The position numbers were made by a program, and so were the translations under genes. Below, piece after piece: positions 36,307 to 46,233 of a DNA stretch of 64,000 nucleotides (within the stretch, counting starts at the first letter, position 1; the number at the start of each line of letters is the position of its first letter). The notes under the pieces are model-generated. The model did no database searches. It was not told the origin of the DNA and worked only from the letters and a program-made list of their open reading frames with translations. Source of the DNA: Cellvibrio sp. pealriver (GTDB lineage: Bacteria > Pseudomonadota > Gammaproteobacteria > Pseudomonadales > Cellvibrionaceae); assembly GCF_001183545.1 (NCBI RefSeq), contig NZ_KQ236688.1, positions 587,149 to 651,148 of the forward strand, read 5' to 3'.

Positions 36307-37800
36307 TTAAAAACCGCCGTTGCGCATGTGTTCTTCTACATACTTCAAACGCTCTTCCAATAACGCTGTGCGGTACTGATTCCCCTGGGTTAATTTCAAT
36401 GCATTGCGCAATTGGATTTGGGCACGGTCATAAACACCATTCAAAATAAAGTATTCGGCACGTGCTTCGTGCACTCCCAGGATATTTCCGGCCAAACCGT
36501 TTACCTCTGCCAGTAAATACCACACGTAATCATCGTTGCTGCGCTTGCGCGAATAGCGATCCAGAATGTCAGCGCATTGTTGGTAAATACCTGCTTTCAT
36601 CAGCGCTTCAGCGTGGCGAATGATCAGTGGATAACTATCGGGATGTTGTTTCAATTGCGCTTCAATAATATCCAGGCCAGCTTTGTAACGCTCGGCGGCA
36701 ATTTCGATGTCGGCACGCATGATTTGATAGGTAATGCGAGTTGGGTCTTTTTCCAATAGCGGCGCAAGAGCATCGCGTGCAGCATCAAATTGGCTGGACT
36801 CCATCAATGCCAATGCCCAGCCGTACCGACTCGCATCAGGATATGCGCTCTCTTTATCCAGCTCACTTTTAAACATGCGCGCAGCAATTTGGGGGGTTTC
36901 TTCTGCATCCACCCGGACGCGGCTTCGCATCAATTGAAACTCAAGGTTGTCTTCCACTGGTTTGCGCTCATATTGCATGGCGCGGTTGCGGGCATCAGCC
37001 ACGCGGGTTTCACTCACCGGGTGGGTTAGTAAGTATTCGGGTGGTCTGCGATTAAGCCTATTGGCGCGTACCATTTCTTCAAACATATCTGCTGCAGCAT
37101 GAGGGTCAAGTCCAGCCTGCACCATGGTTTGCATACCAATACGATCCGCTTCTTGCTCATTTTGACGGCTAAATGCCAGAGACGCTTGCTGAGCTGCAGC
37201 CTGGGTTCCCATGATTGCTGCCATGCCCGCATCACTATCGCTGTTAGCTGCCAGAACCAGTCCGGCCAGCATGCCAGCGAGCATCGGCATCATCATTTTC
37301 TTTTGTTGCTCAAGTCGGCGTGCATAGTGGCGTTGGCTCAAGTGCCCCATTTCATGGCTTAGCACGGCTGCAAGCTGGTTTTCGGTCTTTGCGTACATCA
37401 ACAGGCCTGTATGTACACCAATCACGTTGCCGGGTACCGCAAAAGCGTTAAGCGTGTTATTTTCGACGACAACCAGATCTATCCGTTTATCGTCAAGCTG
37501 GCTATACGGTAACAAGCGCCCGAATAGTTGCTCCAGATAGTCGATGATCAGCGGATCTGATGATGTCGGGACTTGGCTCCGGTAGGCTCTGAGCCAGCGC
37601 TGCCCCAGGATTTTCTCCTGCACGGGTGAAATCATCACCGAACTTGTATCGCCCAAATTGGGCAGCTCTATTTCAGCCTGACTCTTGTATGGATTGGTAG
37701 CCAACAGGGCAATCAGTAATAGGGTAAAGCCAGCAGCTGCTAGAAACTGGAGATTAAAGAGGAAGAATCGACGGTAAAAAAGCTTGGGCACGGTACTCAA
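36307..37800 (-). CDS. bepA: M48 metalloprotease with TPR domain, BepA-like
   Basis: A 497-aa periplasmic protein matching BepA/YfgC, which aids assembly of LptD and degrades stalled outer-membrane proteins at the BAM complex. The N-terminal hydrophobic segment (FLAAAGFTLLLIALL) is followed by the zinc motif HEMGH at 149-153, the third ligand region QEADRIGMQTM, and C-terminal TPR repeats from about 310 (DASRYGWALALMESSQFD...). It functionally links to bamA and skp in this window. It is divergent from the TusA-like gene. Confidence 0.93.
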   Translation of the reverse strand: MSTVPKLFYRRFFLFNLQFLAAAGFTLLLIALLATNPYKSQAEIELPNLGDTSSVMISPVQEKILGQRWLRAYRSQVPTSSDPLIIDYLEQLFGRLLPYSQLDDKRIDLVVVENNTLNAFAVPGNVIGVHTGLLMYAKTENQLAAVLSHEMGHLSQRHYARRLEQQKKMMMPMLAGMLAGLVLAANSDSDAGMAAIMGTQAAAQQASLAFSRQNEQEADRIGMQTMVQAGLDPHAAADMFEEMVRANRLNRRPPEYLLTHPVSETRVADARNRAMQYERKPVEDNLEFQLMRSRVRVDAEETPQIAARMFKSELDKESAYPDASRYGWALALMESSQFDAARDALAPLLEKDPTRITYQIMRADIEIAAERYKAGLDIIEAQLKQHPDSYPLIIRHAEALMKAGIYQQCADILDRYSRKRSNDDYVWYLLAEVNGLAGNILGVHEARAEYFILNGVYDRAQIQLRNALKLTQGNQYRTALLEERLKYVEEHMRNGGF

Positions 37801-38021
37801 TGACTCCTGCTGGAACCCGCATATGACCTGCGTATTAAGTGGTAGGCGGCAAAAAAATAGGGCATCACTCTAGCCTTTTTGACGCTTAAAGACTAGGTTA
37901 GCAACTTTTTATGACCACAAGCACTGGTCTCAGTTCTGTCTCCGTACGAATAAACTCTGTGCTGAAAGGTCAACCTATCGGATTTTTGAGTGAAATCCAT
38001 TGTTGAGTGCCAGGAAAAACT

Positions 38022-38291
38022 TTGAGTGAAATAATCGATTGCTTCACCTACGTCGCCGCACGCGAGCTGGATGCTTGTGGCTTACGCTGCCCGTTACCCT
38101 TATTAAAAGCAAAGCTGGTATTGCGCGATATGAACCCCGAGGAAGTGTTGCGTGTATTGACGACGGATGCGGGTTCGGTGCGTGATTTTCAGGCCTATGC
38201 CCAATTGAGCGGACATTCATTGTTGGCCTTCGCCGAGAAGGGCGGCACTTACTGTTATTTGCTCAAAAAACCGGCGGCAAACCCGGCGTAA
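38022..38291 (+). CDS. TusA/SirA-like sulfur-carrier protein
   Basis: An 89-aa protein with the TusA signature LDACGLRCPLPLLKAK, containing the persulfide-carrying Cys in CPxP. The C-terminus GGTYCYLLKKP is typical of the pseudomonad PA1006 branch, which I recall lies beside a bepA-like gene and affects molybdenum-enzyme function. I take the TTG at 38022 because AGGA lies seven bases upstream; a GTG at 38007 would add five residues but has no ribosome-binding site. The bepA neighbour matches that branch. Confidence 0.85.
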   Translation: MSEIIDCFTYVAARELDACGLRCPLPLLKAKLVLRDMNPEEVLRVLTTDAGSVRDFQAYAQLSGHSLLAFAEKGGTYCYLLKKPAANPA

Positions 38292-38360
38292 CGTTTAATC
38301 AATTTGCGTTTTTTGCAATCTGCGTTTTTTACAGGACGCTGATAGCTAAGTGAGTGTGTT

Positions 38361-41291
38361 ATGGTGAAATTGGGTTGCAGATTACATCTGGATTTACATG
38401 TGTGCTGGCTGGCCGCAGTCTTTTTGCTATTCGCAAGTCCCTTATTGTCCGCCCAGGATAATCCTTCAACTATCGACACGAATTCTATCTTCAACGCAAC
38501 AATTGACCTGCATACCAATAATGGTGTGATCAAAAGTGAAAATGACAAGCGAAATTATCGTTATTTAACATTAGAAAATCAGCTTGGAGTGCTGCTTATT
38601 TCTGATCCGTCTACTGAAAAATCGGCTGCTGCATTAGATGTTAATGTTGGCGCTAACCAAAATCCGGTAGATCGCGCCGGTCTCGCTCATTTTCTTGAGC
38701 ATATGTTGTTTTTAGGTACAGAAAAATATCCACAAGCAGGTGAGTATCAAAAGTTTATTTCCCAGCACGGGGGTAAATTTAATGCTTATACCGCTGCCGA
38801 AAATACCAATTATTTTTTTGAAATTGACAATGATCAACTTGATGTTGCACTGGATCGTTTTGCTCAATTTTTCATTTCACCTTTATTTAATCCGGAATAT
38901 GTTGAACGCGAACGTAATGCGGTGCATTCAGAATATCTGGCCAAATTGAAAGATGATGGTCGGAGAGAGAAAGACGTCTATCGCGAATTGTTTAATCCTG
39001 ATCATCCAAGCGCTAAATTTTCGGTTGGTAATTTAATGACATTGGCTGATCGAGAAGGGCGTCCAGTTCGCGAGGATATGGTTGCTTTTTATCAGCAATA
39101 CTACTCATCGCATTTGATGAACGTGGTGATAATGGGGCGTGATAGTTTAGATAGTCTTGAAGCCAGTGCACGTAAACATTTTTCAGCTATTCCCCGGCGT
39201 GATATTAATATTCCATCAAGTTACCCTTCTTTATTCGCAGGGAAAAGCTTGCCCGTTAGTGTAGAAATCAAACCAGAAAAAGAGCTTCGCAAGCTGACTT
39301 TTAATTTTCCTATTCCAAACCCTGAGCAGTTTTATCAGAAAAAACCCTATGCCTTTATTGCTCATATGCTTGGGCATGAAGGTGAGGGCAGTTTGCTGTC
39401 CTTGTTAAAGCGGCTGGGGTGGGCGGAGAATATTTATGCGGGTACTGGTTTTCAAAGTCGTAACGATGCTCTTTTTCAGCTGTCGATCCAATTGACTCCA
39501 CAAGGTGTGCGTGCACGCAACCAAATTGTGTCATTGGTGTTTTATTGTCTGGGACAGATTGAAAGCCGTGGCTTAAATGTGTGGCGTTACACAGAGCTGC
39601 AACAACTCGGTGATTTGGGGTTTCGGTTTCTCGAAAAAAATGCACCTATGCAAACTGTCAGTATGCTGGCGCAGTCAATGAAATTTTATGCACCAAAAGA
39701 TATTTTGCGCGGTCCCTATTTGTATAGCGCTTACGATGAGCGCTTGATAAAAAAAGCGTTATCTCATTTGAACAGTGAAAATATGTTGTTAGTACTTACG
39801 GCGCCAGAAGCTGAGCCGTATCGAATAAGCACACTTTACTCTGTTCCATTTAGTGTCAGAGCAAGCATCCCTGAATTGCTGGATTTGAAGCCTGCGGTAA
39901 GAAAAGAACTCTTTCTGCCTGGAAAAAATGTATTTATTCCAAAGCGATTAATAGTTAAATCGGGATCGTTGTTAGATGAAGAAATCACGCTTGGTTCCAA
40001 GCCTCAACTCATTCTTGCCAATAAAAATATGCGTGCCTGGTTTGCACAAGATCAACAGTTTGCGCAGCCTCGTGCACTTGTGAATTTTCGCATTCAATCT
40101 CCTTTAATTGCCGCCAGTGCAGAGGGGGCTGCACAGGCACAATTGTTTGCTGCTTTACTTGGTGATCAAATGAATGAGTTTTCGTATTCTGCTCGCTTGG
40201 CTGGAATTGATCATTCTATTGTTGCCAATGCGCGTGGTTACGAAATCAGTGTCTTCGGTTATTCCAGTAGGCAAGGATTGTTGTTAAACAAGTTGATGGA
40301 GGGTATGCGCGTTAGCCGTTTTAAAGAAGAGCGATTTAATCTGCTCAAGGAAAATCTATTGCGTGGTTGGCGCAACCAAAATAAAAACCTGCCCTATCAA
40401 GTGCTCGCGAGCCAGGTTGCTGTGCTGCAATCTGATCCTGCATGGAGCAATGCGCAGTTAATTGATGCATTAAAGAATAAAACCTTCGATCAATTCCATC
40501 AATTTGTTGTACGACAATTAATTGATGCAAAAATAGATGCGCTATTTTATGGTAATTATTTTCGTGCAGAAGCTTTAAAGCTTGCAGTGCTGGTCGAACA
40601 CGAATTATTAAATCGTCAGACTGGGCGTAATCTCCCGGCCTCAAAAGTGTTATTGTTGCCTCAAGGGTCTGAAAAACCTTGGCTTTATAGGCATTCTTTA
40701 ATGCATGATGATAGTGCGGTGGAATTATTAATTATGAATCCATCTGTTTCGATTGATGCTGCCGCTCATATGATGTTGGCGCGGCAGTTGTTACAGCCAG
40801 CGTTTTATCATCAGTTGCGCACAGAAAAACAGTTGGGGTATGTAACGGCGGTAATCGCATCGCCTATCGCACAACTTGAGGGTACATTGTTTGTGGTGCA
40901 GTCACCAACCGCAAATGAAGGTGCTCTCATTCATGAAATCGACTTATTTTTAGATGAAGCGTTGCCAGCGTTAAATGAAAATTTCGTAAATAATCAACAG
41001 TCATTAATTAAAAAATTACGCGAACCTGCACGTTCCTTAAAAGAACAAGGTGAACGTTATTGGAGCTCGATTGTGGATTATAATGAACATTTTTCCCGCC
41101 GGTTGGATTTGGCGGAGGCGGTTGCGCGCATTACACCTGAGTCTCTCCATGATTATTTTCGCGAAGTCTTCATGAATAAAAATCGCCGCTTATGGTTGAC
41201 ATCTGACACTTATGAAAAAAGTGAAAATTTTTTTCATGTTGATGATTTGTTGGTTCATAAACAGCAAATGCAGGTCGTAATATCGCCTTGA
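38361..41291 (+). CDS. M16 insulinase-family zinc protease (protease III-like)
   Basis: A 976-aa secreted protease with signal peptide (WLAAVFLLFASPLLSAQ). The inverted zinc motif is HFLEH (H110-E113-H114) in GLAHFLEHMLFLGTEKYP, the hallmark of insulinase/pitrilysin. The four M16 repeats are present: the C-terminal part includes FYHQLRTEKQLGYVTAV, diagnostic of the insulysin branch. E. coli protease III (PtrA) is the closest named relative, but I give no symbol since there is no recBCD context. It likely degrades peptides in the periplasm. Confidence 0.93.
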   Translation: MVKLGCRLHLDLHVCWLAAVFLLFASPLLSAQDNPSTIDTNSIFNATIDLHTNNGVIKSENDKRNYRYLTLENQLGVLLISDPSTEKSAAALDVNVGANQNPVDRAGLAHFLEHMLFLGTEKYPQAGEYQKFISQHGGKFNAYTAAENTNYFFEIDNDQLDVALDRFAQFFISPLFNPEYVERERNAVHSEYLAKLKDDGRREKDVYRELFNPDHPSAKFSVGNLMTLADREGRPVREDMVAFYQQYYSSHLMNVVIMGRDSLDSLEASARKHFSAIPRRDINIPSSYPSLFAGKSLPVSVEIKPEKELRKLTFNFPIPNPEQFYQKKPYAFIAHMLGHEGEGSLLSLLKRLGWAENIYAGTGFQSRNDALFQLSIQLTPQGVRARNQIVSLVFYCLGQIESRGLNVWRYTELQQLGDLGFRFLEKNAPMQTVSMLAQSMKFYAPKDILRGPYLYSAYDERLIKKALSHLNSENMLLVLTAPEAEPYRISTLYSVPFSVRASIPELLDLKPAVRKELFLPGKNVFIPKRLIVKSGSLLDEEITLGSKPQLILANKNMRAWFAQDQQFAQPRALVNFRIQSPLIAASAEGAAQAQLFAALLGDQMNEFSYSARLAGIDHSIVANARGYEISVFGYSSRQGLLLNKLMEGMRVSRFKEERFNLLKENLLRGWRNQNKNLPYQVLASQVAVLQSDPAWSNAQLIDALKNKTFDQFHQFVVRQLIDAKIDALFYGNYFRAEALKLAVLVEHELLNRQTGRNLPASKVLLLPQGSEKPWLYRHSLMHDDSAVELLIMNPSVSIDAAAHMMLARQLLQPAFYHQLRTEKQLGYVTAVIASPIAQLEGTLFVVQSPTANEGALIHEIDLFLDEALPALNENFVNNQQSLIKKLREPARSLKEQGERYWSSIVDYNEHFSRRLDLAEAVARITPESLHDYFREVFMNKNRRLWLTSDTYEKSENFFHVDDLLVHKQQMQVVISP

Positions 41292-41742
41292 GTTAACTTC
41301 TTTTTAGTTAAATGAATCGCGTGTACTTCAGTAAGTAAATTTCTGCTATTTTTTGGTGCAAAGAAAAAGAAAATTATCAGTTTTTTTACTGATATTTGCT
41401 TGGTGAATAGTAAAAGTTTGGGTAATAATGCCAACCCTGTTGCGACCAGACCTCTTTGATAAGCACGCATGCAATTAAGGCGCTTTGTCCGACAATTTTC
41501 GCACTAAAACTGTGCCCCTCCAGAGTGTTACCGTATTGGCTAGGGCTGGTAAAAAATTCCCATTTATGCAAGAATTCGGGGATTTTTTACACAAGTAAAA
41601 GGAATATTCCTCCTGTAACTCCATGAAAATTCTGCACATTTACCCGGTGTGCGCAAATTTTGTGCGAAGCCAGATCCAAATTCCTGTATTTAGAGACTAC
41701 TGCTACGTGATGTGCGCCTTGCGCATAGCTGAGGAGATTTGA
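41292..41742. other. 451-bp gap before aceE
   Basis: AT-rich at its left end, then the leader of aceE. I see an inverted repeat TGCGC-CTT-GCGCA about 25 bp before the aceE ATG, and a related GTGCGCA...TGTGCGA pair further upstream. No PdhR-type (TTGGTnnnACCAA) operator is evident. A low-confidence minus-strand small ORF (41386-41571) also lies here. Confidence 0.5.
41386..41571 (-). CDS. Possible small hypothetical protein, 61 aa
   Basis: A minus-strand frame from a TTG at 41571 to TAA at 41386, rich in aromatic residues toward the end (GWHYYPNFYYSPSKYQ). No domain is recognised, there is no ribosome-binding site and no ATG. Codon use is not obviously unnatural, so I list it, but it may be spurious. 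Confidence 0.2.
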   Translation of the reverse strand: MHKWEFFTSPSQYGNTLEGHSFSAKIVGQSALIACVLIKEVWSQQGWHYYPNFYYSPSKYQ

Positions 41743-44394
41743 ATGCTACAAGATATCGATGCCATTGAAACCAAAGAGTGGCTGGACGCCCTTAAGTCCG
41801 TCGTTCGCCACGCTGGCAAAGACCGCGCAGCCGAGCTGCTAAAAGCCCTGTCCGAGTCTGCCGTTAACCATGGCATTGAACAGCCTTCATCTATCCAGAC
41901 CCCCTATCGAAATTCTATCCCTACCGATAAAGAAATCACCTCTCCTGGTGATGTGGCGCTTGAGCGCAAAATCCGCTCAATCATCCGTTGGAATGCTATG
42001 GCAATGGTGATGAAAGCTAATGACAACGACGAAGGTCTCGGTGGTCATATCGCGTCGTTTGCATCTTCTGCCACCTTGTATGATGTGGGTTTTAACCACT
42101 TTTTCCGCGGTAATGATGGCGACACTCCTGGTGACCTGATTTACTTTCAGGGGCATGTCTCTCCAGGTATGTATGCTCGCTCTTATGTAGAGGGGCGTTT
42201 AAATGAGTCACACCTCGACAACTTCCGTCGCGAAGTGAATGGCGGTGGCTTGTCTTCTTATCCGCATCCTTGGTTAATGCCTGATTACTGGCAATTCCCG
42301 ACTGTATCTATGGGCTTGGGGCCAATCAAATCCATCTATCAAGCGCGTTTCAACCGTTATATGGAAGCGCGTGGTTTGATTCCCGTAACTGATCGGAAAG
42401 TATGGGCGTTCCTGGGTGATGGTGAATGTGACGAACCAGAAAGCTTGGGTGCTATTTCCTTGGCTGCTCGCGAAAAGCTGGACAATCTGATTTTTGTGAT
42501 CAACTGTAACTTGCAGCGCTTGGATGGTCCGGTGCGTGGTAATGGCAAAATTGTCCAGGAACTGGAAGGTGTTTTCCGTGGCGCAGGCTGGAACGTGATC
42601 AAAGTTCTGTGGGGCCGTGGCTGGGACAAGTTACTTGCCAAAGACAAAACTGGCCTTCTGCAAAAGCGGATGGATGAAGTAGTTGATGGCGAAATGCAAA
42701 ATTATAAAGCCAACGGTGGTGCCTACACCCGAGAACACTTCTTTGGTAAATATCCTGAGTTGCTTGAGTTAGTGAGTGACATGAGTGATGACGATATCAT
42801 GGCGCTGGCGCGTGGTGGTCACGATTCACATAAAGTGTACAACGCCTATTACCAAGCCACTAATACCAAGGGCAAACCAACGGTTATTCTTGCCCAGACC
42901 GTCAAAGGTTATGGTATGGGATCATCAGGTGAGGCAATCAATAAGACTCACTCGGTTAAAAGTCTGGTAATTGAAGATCTTAAAAAGTTCCGCGACCGTT
43001 TCGAGTTGCCGATAAGTGATGAAGACCTGCCCAATTTGCCCTATTACCGTCCGGCAGAAGATAGTCCGGAAATGCAATATATGAGGGCGCGCCGCCAGGT
43101 ATTGAAAGGGTACCTACCTTCGCGTAATGCGAGTTTTGATCCTTTGTTGGTACCTGCTCTGGATGCCTTTGCAGCCCAATTGAAGAGCACAGGTGAGCGT
43201 GAAATCTCTACTACCATGAGTTTCGTACGTATCCTGTCTTCCTTGGTAAAAGATAAAAACATCGGCAAGCAAATTGTACCGATTGTTCCCGACGAAGCTC
43301 GTACCTTCGGTATGGAAGGGATGTTTAAAACTGTAGGCATCTATTCTTCCGAAGGCCAGAAATATGTGCCTCACGATGCCGGCCAGATGATGTCCTATCA
43401 TGAATCTGCCACTGGCCAGATCCTTGAGGAGGGCATTAATGAAGCGGGCTCCATGGCTTCCTGGATTGCAGCGGCTACGGCTTACAGCAATTACAGAAAA
43501 CCGATGATTCCTTTCTACATCTACTACTCCATGTTCGGGTTCCAGCGTATTGGTGACTTGGCATGGGCTGCAGGCGATTCGCAAGCACGTGGTTTCCTGA
43601 TGGGCGCTACGGCTGGACGTACCACATTAAATGGGGAAGGTTTGCAGCATCAGGATGGTCACAGCCATGTATTTGCCAATACCATTCCGAACTGTCGCTC
43701 TTATGATCCAACTTATGCTTACGAGTTGGCTGTAATCATTCAAGACGGTATTAAACGCATGTATCACGACAATGAAAACGTGTTCTATTACGTTTCATTG
43801 ATGAACGAAAACTATCAGCATCCAGACATGCCTGAAGGTGCCGAGGAAGGCATCATCAAGGGCATCTACCAATTGGAGAAAGGTACTGGCAAAGCCAAAA
43901 ACCGTGTTCAGTTGATGGGGGCTGGTACTATTCTGCGCGAAGTGCGTTTTGCTGCAGAAATTCTGCGCAGCGAATTTGATGTTGAAGCGGATGTATGGAG
44001 CGTAACCAGTGTGAATGAACTGACCCGCGATGGTCAGCGCGCTACTCGCTGGAATATGCTGAACCCAACAGCAGCTCCGCGTAAGCCTTACATTACTCAA
44101 GTGCTGGAAGCAGCAGAAGGTCCGTTCATCATCTCTACTGACAACCTCAAAACATACTCAGAACAGCTGCGCGCTTATATTCCCGGCGATTACACTGTAT
44201 TGGGAACAGAAGGTTTCGGTCGCAGTGATACCCGTACCCAGTTGCGTCATTTCTTCGAAGTAAACCGTTACTTCGTGGTAATTGCAGCACTCAAATCTTT
44301 GGCAGACCAAGGCAAAATCAAAGCCGATGTGGTTGCCAAAGCCATCAAGAAGTTTGGTATTGATCCGGAAAAAGCGGATCCAATGAGCGTATAA
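41743..44394 (+). CDS. aceE: Pyruvate dehydrogenase E1 component (homodimeric)
   Basis: Thiamine-diphosphate-dependent decarboxylation of pyruvate and transfer of acetyl to E2 lipoyl groups. The 883-aa length and single-chain form match the gammaproteobacterial AceE. The TPP motif starts GDGECDEPESLGAIS near residue 225 and ends at VINCNLQ; GLQHQDGHSH is another core segment. GAGGAG precedes the ATG. It is followed by aceF after a strong hairpin. Confidence 0.98.
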   Translation: MLQDIDAIETKEWLDALKSVVRHAGKDRAAELLKALSESAVNHGIEQPSSIQTPYRNSIPTDKEITSPGDVALERKIRSIIRWNAMAMVMKANDNDEGLGGHIASFASSATLYDVGFNHFFRGNDGDTPGDLIYFQGHVSPGMYARSYVEGRLNESHLDNFRREVNGGGLSSYPHPWLMPDYWQFPTVSMGLGPIKSIYQARFNRYMEARGLIPVTDRKVWAFLGDGECDEPESLGAISLAAREKLDNLIFVINCNLQRLDGPVRGNGKIVQELEGVFRGAGWNVIKVLWGRGWDKLLAKDKTGLLQKRMDEVVDGEMQNYKANGGAYTREHFFGKYPELLELVSDMSDDDIMALARGGHDSHKVYNAYYQATNTKGKPTVILAQTVKGYGMGSSGEAINKTHSVKSLVIEDLKKFRDRFELPISDEDLPNLPYYRPAEDSPEMQYMRARRQVLKGYLPSRNASFDPLLVPALDAFAAQLKSTGEREISTTMSFVRILSSLVKDKNIGKQIVPIVPDEARTFGMEGMFKTVGIYSSEGQKYVPHDAGQMMSYHESATGQILEEGINEAGSMASWIAAATAYSNYRKPMIPFYIYYSMFGFQRIGDLAWAAGDSQARGFLMGATAGRTTLNGEGLQHQDGHSHVFANTIPNCRSYDPTYAYELAVIIQDGIKRMYHDNENVFYYVSLMNENYQHPDMPEGAEEGIIKGIYQLEKGTGKAKNRVQLMGAGTILREVRFAAEILRSEFDVEADVWSVTSVNELTRDGQRATRWNMLNPTAAPRKPYITQVLEAAEGPFIISTDNLKTYSEQLRAYIPGDYTVLGTEGFGRSDTRTQLRHFFEVNRYFVVIAALKSLADQGKIKADVVAKAIKKFGIDPEKADPMSV

Positions 44395-44397
44395 AAC

Positions 44398-44424
44398 CAT
44401 CGCCCTCTCACAAAGAGGGCGATG
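44398..44424 (+). terminator. Stem-loop between aceE and aceF
   Basis: CATCGCCCTCT-CACAA-AGAGGGCGATG, a perfect 11-bp stem directly past the aceE stop, followed by TTGTTTGT. The T run is interrupted, so it may be an attenuator or an RNA-processing site that sets the aceE:aceF ratio rather than a full stop. Confidence 0.6.
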
Positions 44425-44485
44425 TTGTTTGTACTCTTCAAAACATTTATCAAATGTAGAAATAACCGATTAGCGAGGAACTACA

Positions 44486-46084
44486 GTGGCAATTCAAACT
44501 ATTAAAGTGCCTGATATTGGCGGCGCAGAAGGCGTTGAAGTAATTGAAATCTCCGTAAAAGTGGGCGATGTCATTGCCGAAGGCGATTCAATTGTCGTAC
44601 TTGAAACTGACAAGGCTTCAATGGAAATCCCCGCCGATAAAGCAGGTAAAGTTGTCGCTATTAAAGTGAATGTAGGTGACAAAGTCTCTCAGGATGCTTT
44701 GTTGTTGGAGGTAGAGGCGGAAGGTGCAGCTGCGCCAGAGCCAGTGGCTGCACCTCAAGTTGCAGCTCCGGCAGCTTCAGCGCCTGTTGCTGCGGCTCCT
44801 GCGGCCAGTACTGAAATCAATATGGTAGTTCCTGATATCGGTGGTGCAGAAGGCGTTGAAGTCATCGAGATTTCCGTGAAAGTTGGCGATGAAATTGCCG
44901 CTGGTGATTCGTTAATTGTACTGGAAACTGATAAAGCTTCGATGGAAATCCCCGCGGAAGCGGCCGGTAAAATTATTAGCTTGGCAGTAAAAGTAGGTGA
45001 CAAGTTATCCCAAGGTTCTGTCATCGGTGTATTGGCTACCGCTGGTGGTGCCGCACCAGCCGCCGTACCTGCAAAAACTGAAGCAGCCTCAGCGCAAAAA
45101 GTTGAAGCAGCACCCGCACCCAAAGCAGAAGCTCCGAAAGCTGCTCCTGCACCTGCTGCAGAAGTCGAACAAACTGGTGATGTGTACGCTGGCCCCGCAG
45201 TGCGTAAACTTGCTCGTCAACTCGGTGTTGATATGGGCAAAGTGTCTGGCACTGGCCCGCGTGGTCGTCTGCAAAAAGATGACATCCGCTCTTATGTGAA
45301 ACCTATCGTACAAGCTGCACAATCTGGTGCTTCTGTTGGTGGTTCTGGTATTCCAGCTCTGCCAGTGATCGATTACTCCAAGTTTGGTGAAATCGAAATA
45401 GTTAAGATGAGCAAAATCAAGAAGCTGACTGCCGAAGCAATGACGCGCAGCTGGTTGAATGTTCCTCGTATTACCCAATTTGATGATGCCGATATCACTG
45501 ATCTTGAAGCTTTCCGTAACAGCATGAAAGCAGAAGCGGAAAAGCGTGGCAGCAAATTGACTCCATTGCCTTTTATCGTAAAAGCAGTTGCTGCAGCTTT
45601 GGTTGCTGAACCTTCGTTTAATGTATCTATGCATCAAGATGGCGAAAGCATTGTGCACAAGAAATTTGTACACATTGGTATAGCGGTAGATACACCAAAT
45701 GGTCTGTTGGTTCCTGTTGTGCGTAATGCCGATAAGAAAGGTTTATTCGAGCTAGCCGATGAAATTAATGTGCTCGCTAAAAAAGCGCGTGATGGCAAAT
45801 TAACACCAGCAGAAATGCAGGGCGGTTGCTTCACGATTTCCAGTTTGGGCGCTATGGGTGGTAACGGCTTTACACCAATGGTATCTGCACCAACTGAAGT
45901 GGGTATTTTGGGTGTATCACGCGCGCAAATGAAACCGGTATGGAATGGTAAGGAATTTATTCCGCGTAACATGTTGCCCTTGTCACTGTCATACGATCAC
46001 CGTGCTGTAAATGGCGCGGATGCTGGTCGCTTTATGACATATTTGGTTTCTGTGATTGGCGATTTACGCCGTTTATTGTTGTAA
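44486..46084 (+). CDS. aceF: Pyruvate dehydrogenase E2, dihydrolipoyl acetyltransferase
   Basis: Forms the core of the pyruvate dehydrogenase complex and transfers acetyl to CoA. The 532-aa protein has two tandem lipoyl domains, each with ETDKASMEIP (lipoyl lysine Lys43 in the first), joined by Ala/Pro/Lys-rich linkers. Next is an E1/E3-binding domain (AGPAVRKLARQLGVDMGKVSG), then the catalytic domain ending with His505 in SYDHRAVNGADAGRF. It starts at a GTG with GAGGAAC upstream. No lpd follows, so E3 is encoded elsewhere. Confidence 0.98.
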   Translation: MAIQTIKVPDIGGAEGVEVIEISVKVGDVIAEGDSIVVLETDKASMEIPADKAGKVVAIKVNVGDKVSQDALLLEVEAEGAAAPEPVAAPQVAAPAASAPVAAAPAASTEINMVVPDIGGAEGVEVIEISVKVGDEIAAGDSLIVLETDKASMEIPAEAAGKIISLAVKVGDKLSQGSVIGVLATAGGAAPAAVPAKTEAASAQKVEAAPAPKAEAPKAAPAPAAEVEQTGDVYAGPAVRKLARQLGVDMGKVSGTGPRGRLQKDDIRSYVKPIVQAAQSGASVGGSGIPALPVIDYSKFGEIEIVKMSKIKKLTAEAMTRSWLNVPRITQFDDADITDLEAFRNSMKAEAEKRGSKLTPLPFIVKAVAAALVAEPSFNVSMHQDGESIVHKKFVHIGIAVDTPNGLLVPVVRNADKKGLFELADEINVLAKKARDGKLTPAEMQGGCFTISSLGAMGGNGFTPMVSAPTEVGILGVSRAQMKPVWNGKEFIPRNMLPLSLSYDHRAVNGADAGRFMTYLVSVIGDLRRLLL

Positions 46085-46103
46085 TGTTTGTGGTGTGTTA
46101 ATC

Positions 46104-46135
46104 AAAAAGGCCAGCAATTGCTGGCCTTTTTGTTT
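46104..46135 (+). terminator. Intrinsic terminator after aceF
   Basis: AAAAAGGCCAGCAATTGCTGGCCTTTTT is a perfect 28-bp palindrome ending in a T run, 19 bp past the aceF stop. Confidence 0.93.
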
Positions 46136-46233
46136 TGATTATTTTTTCGCTTACCACTAATAAAACTAATAAAAGTGATTTTTCAAAGCGGCACAAATTT
46201 CGGTAACCTCAATTTACCGCTGAGTGGTTATCT

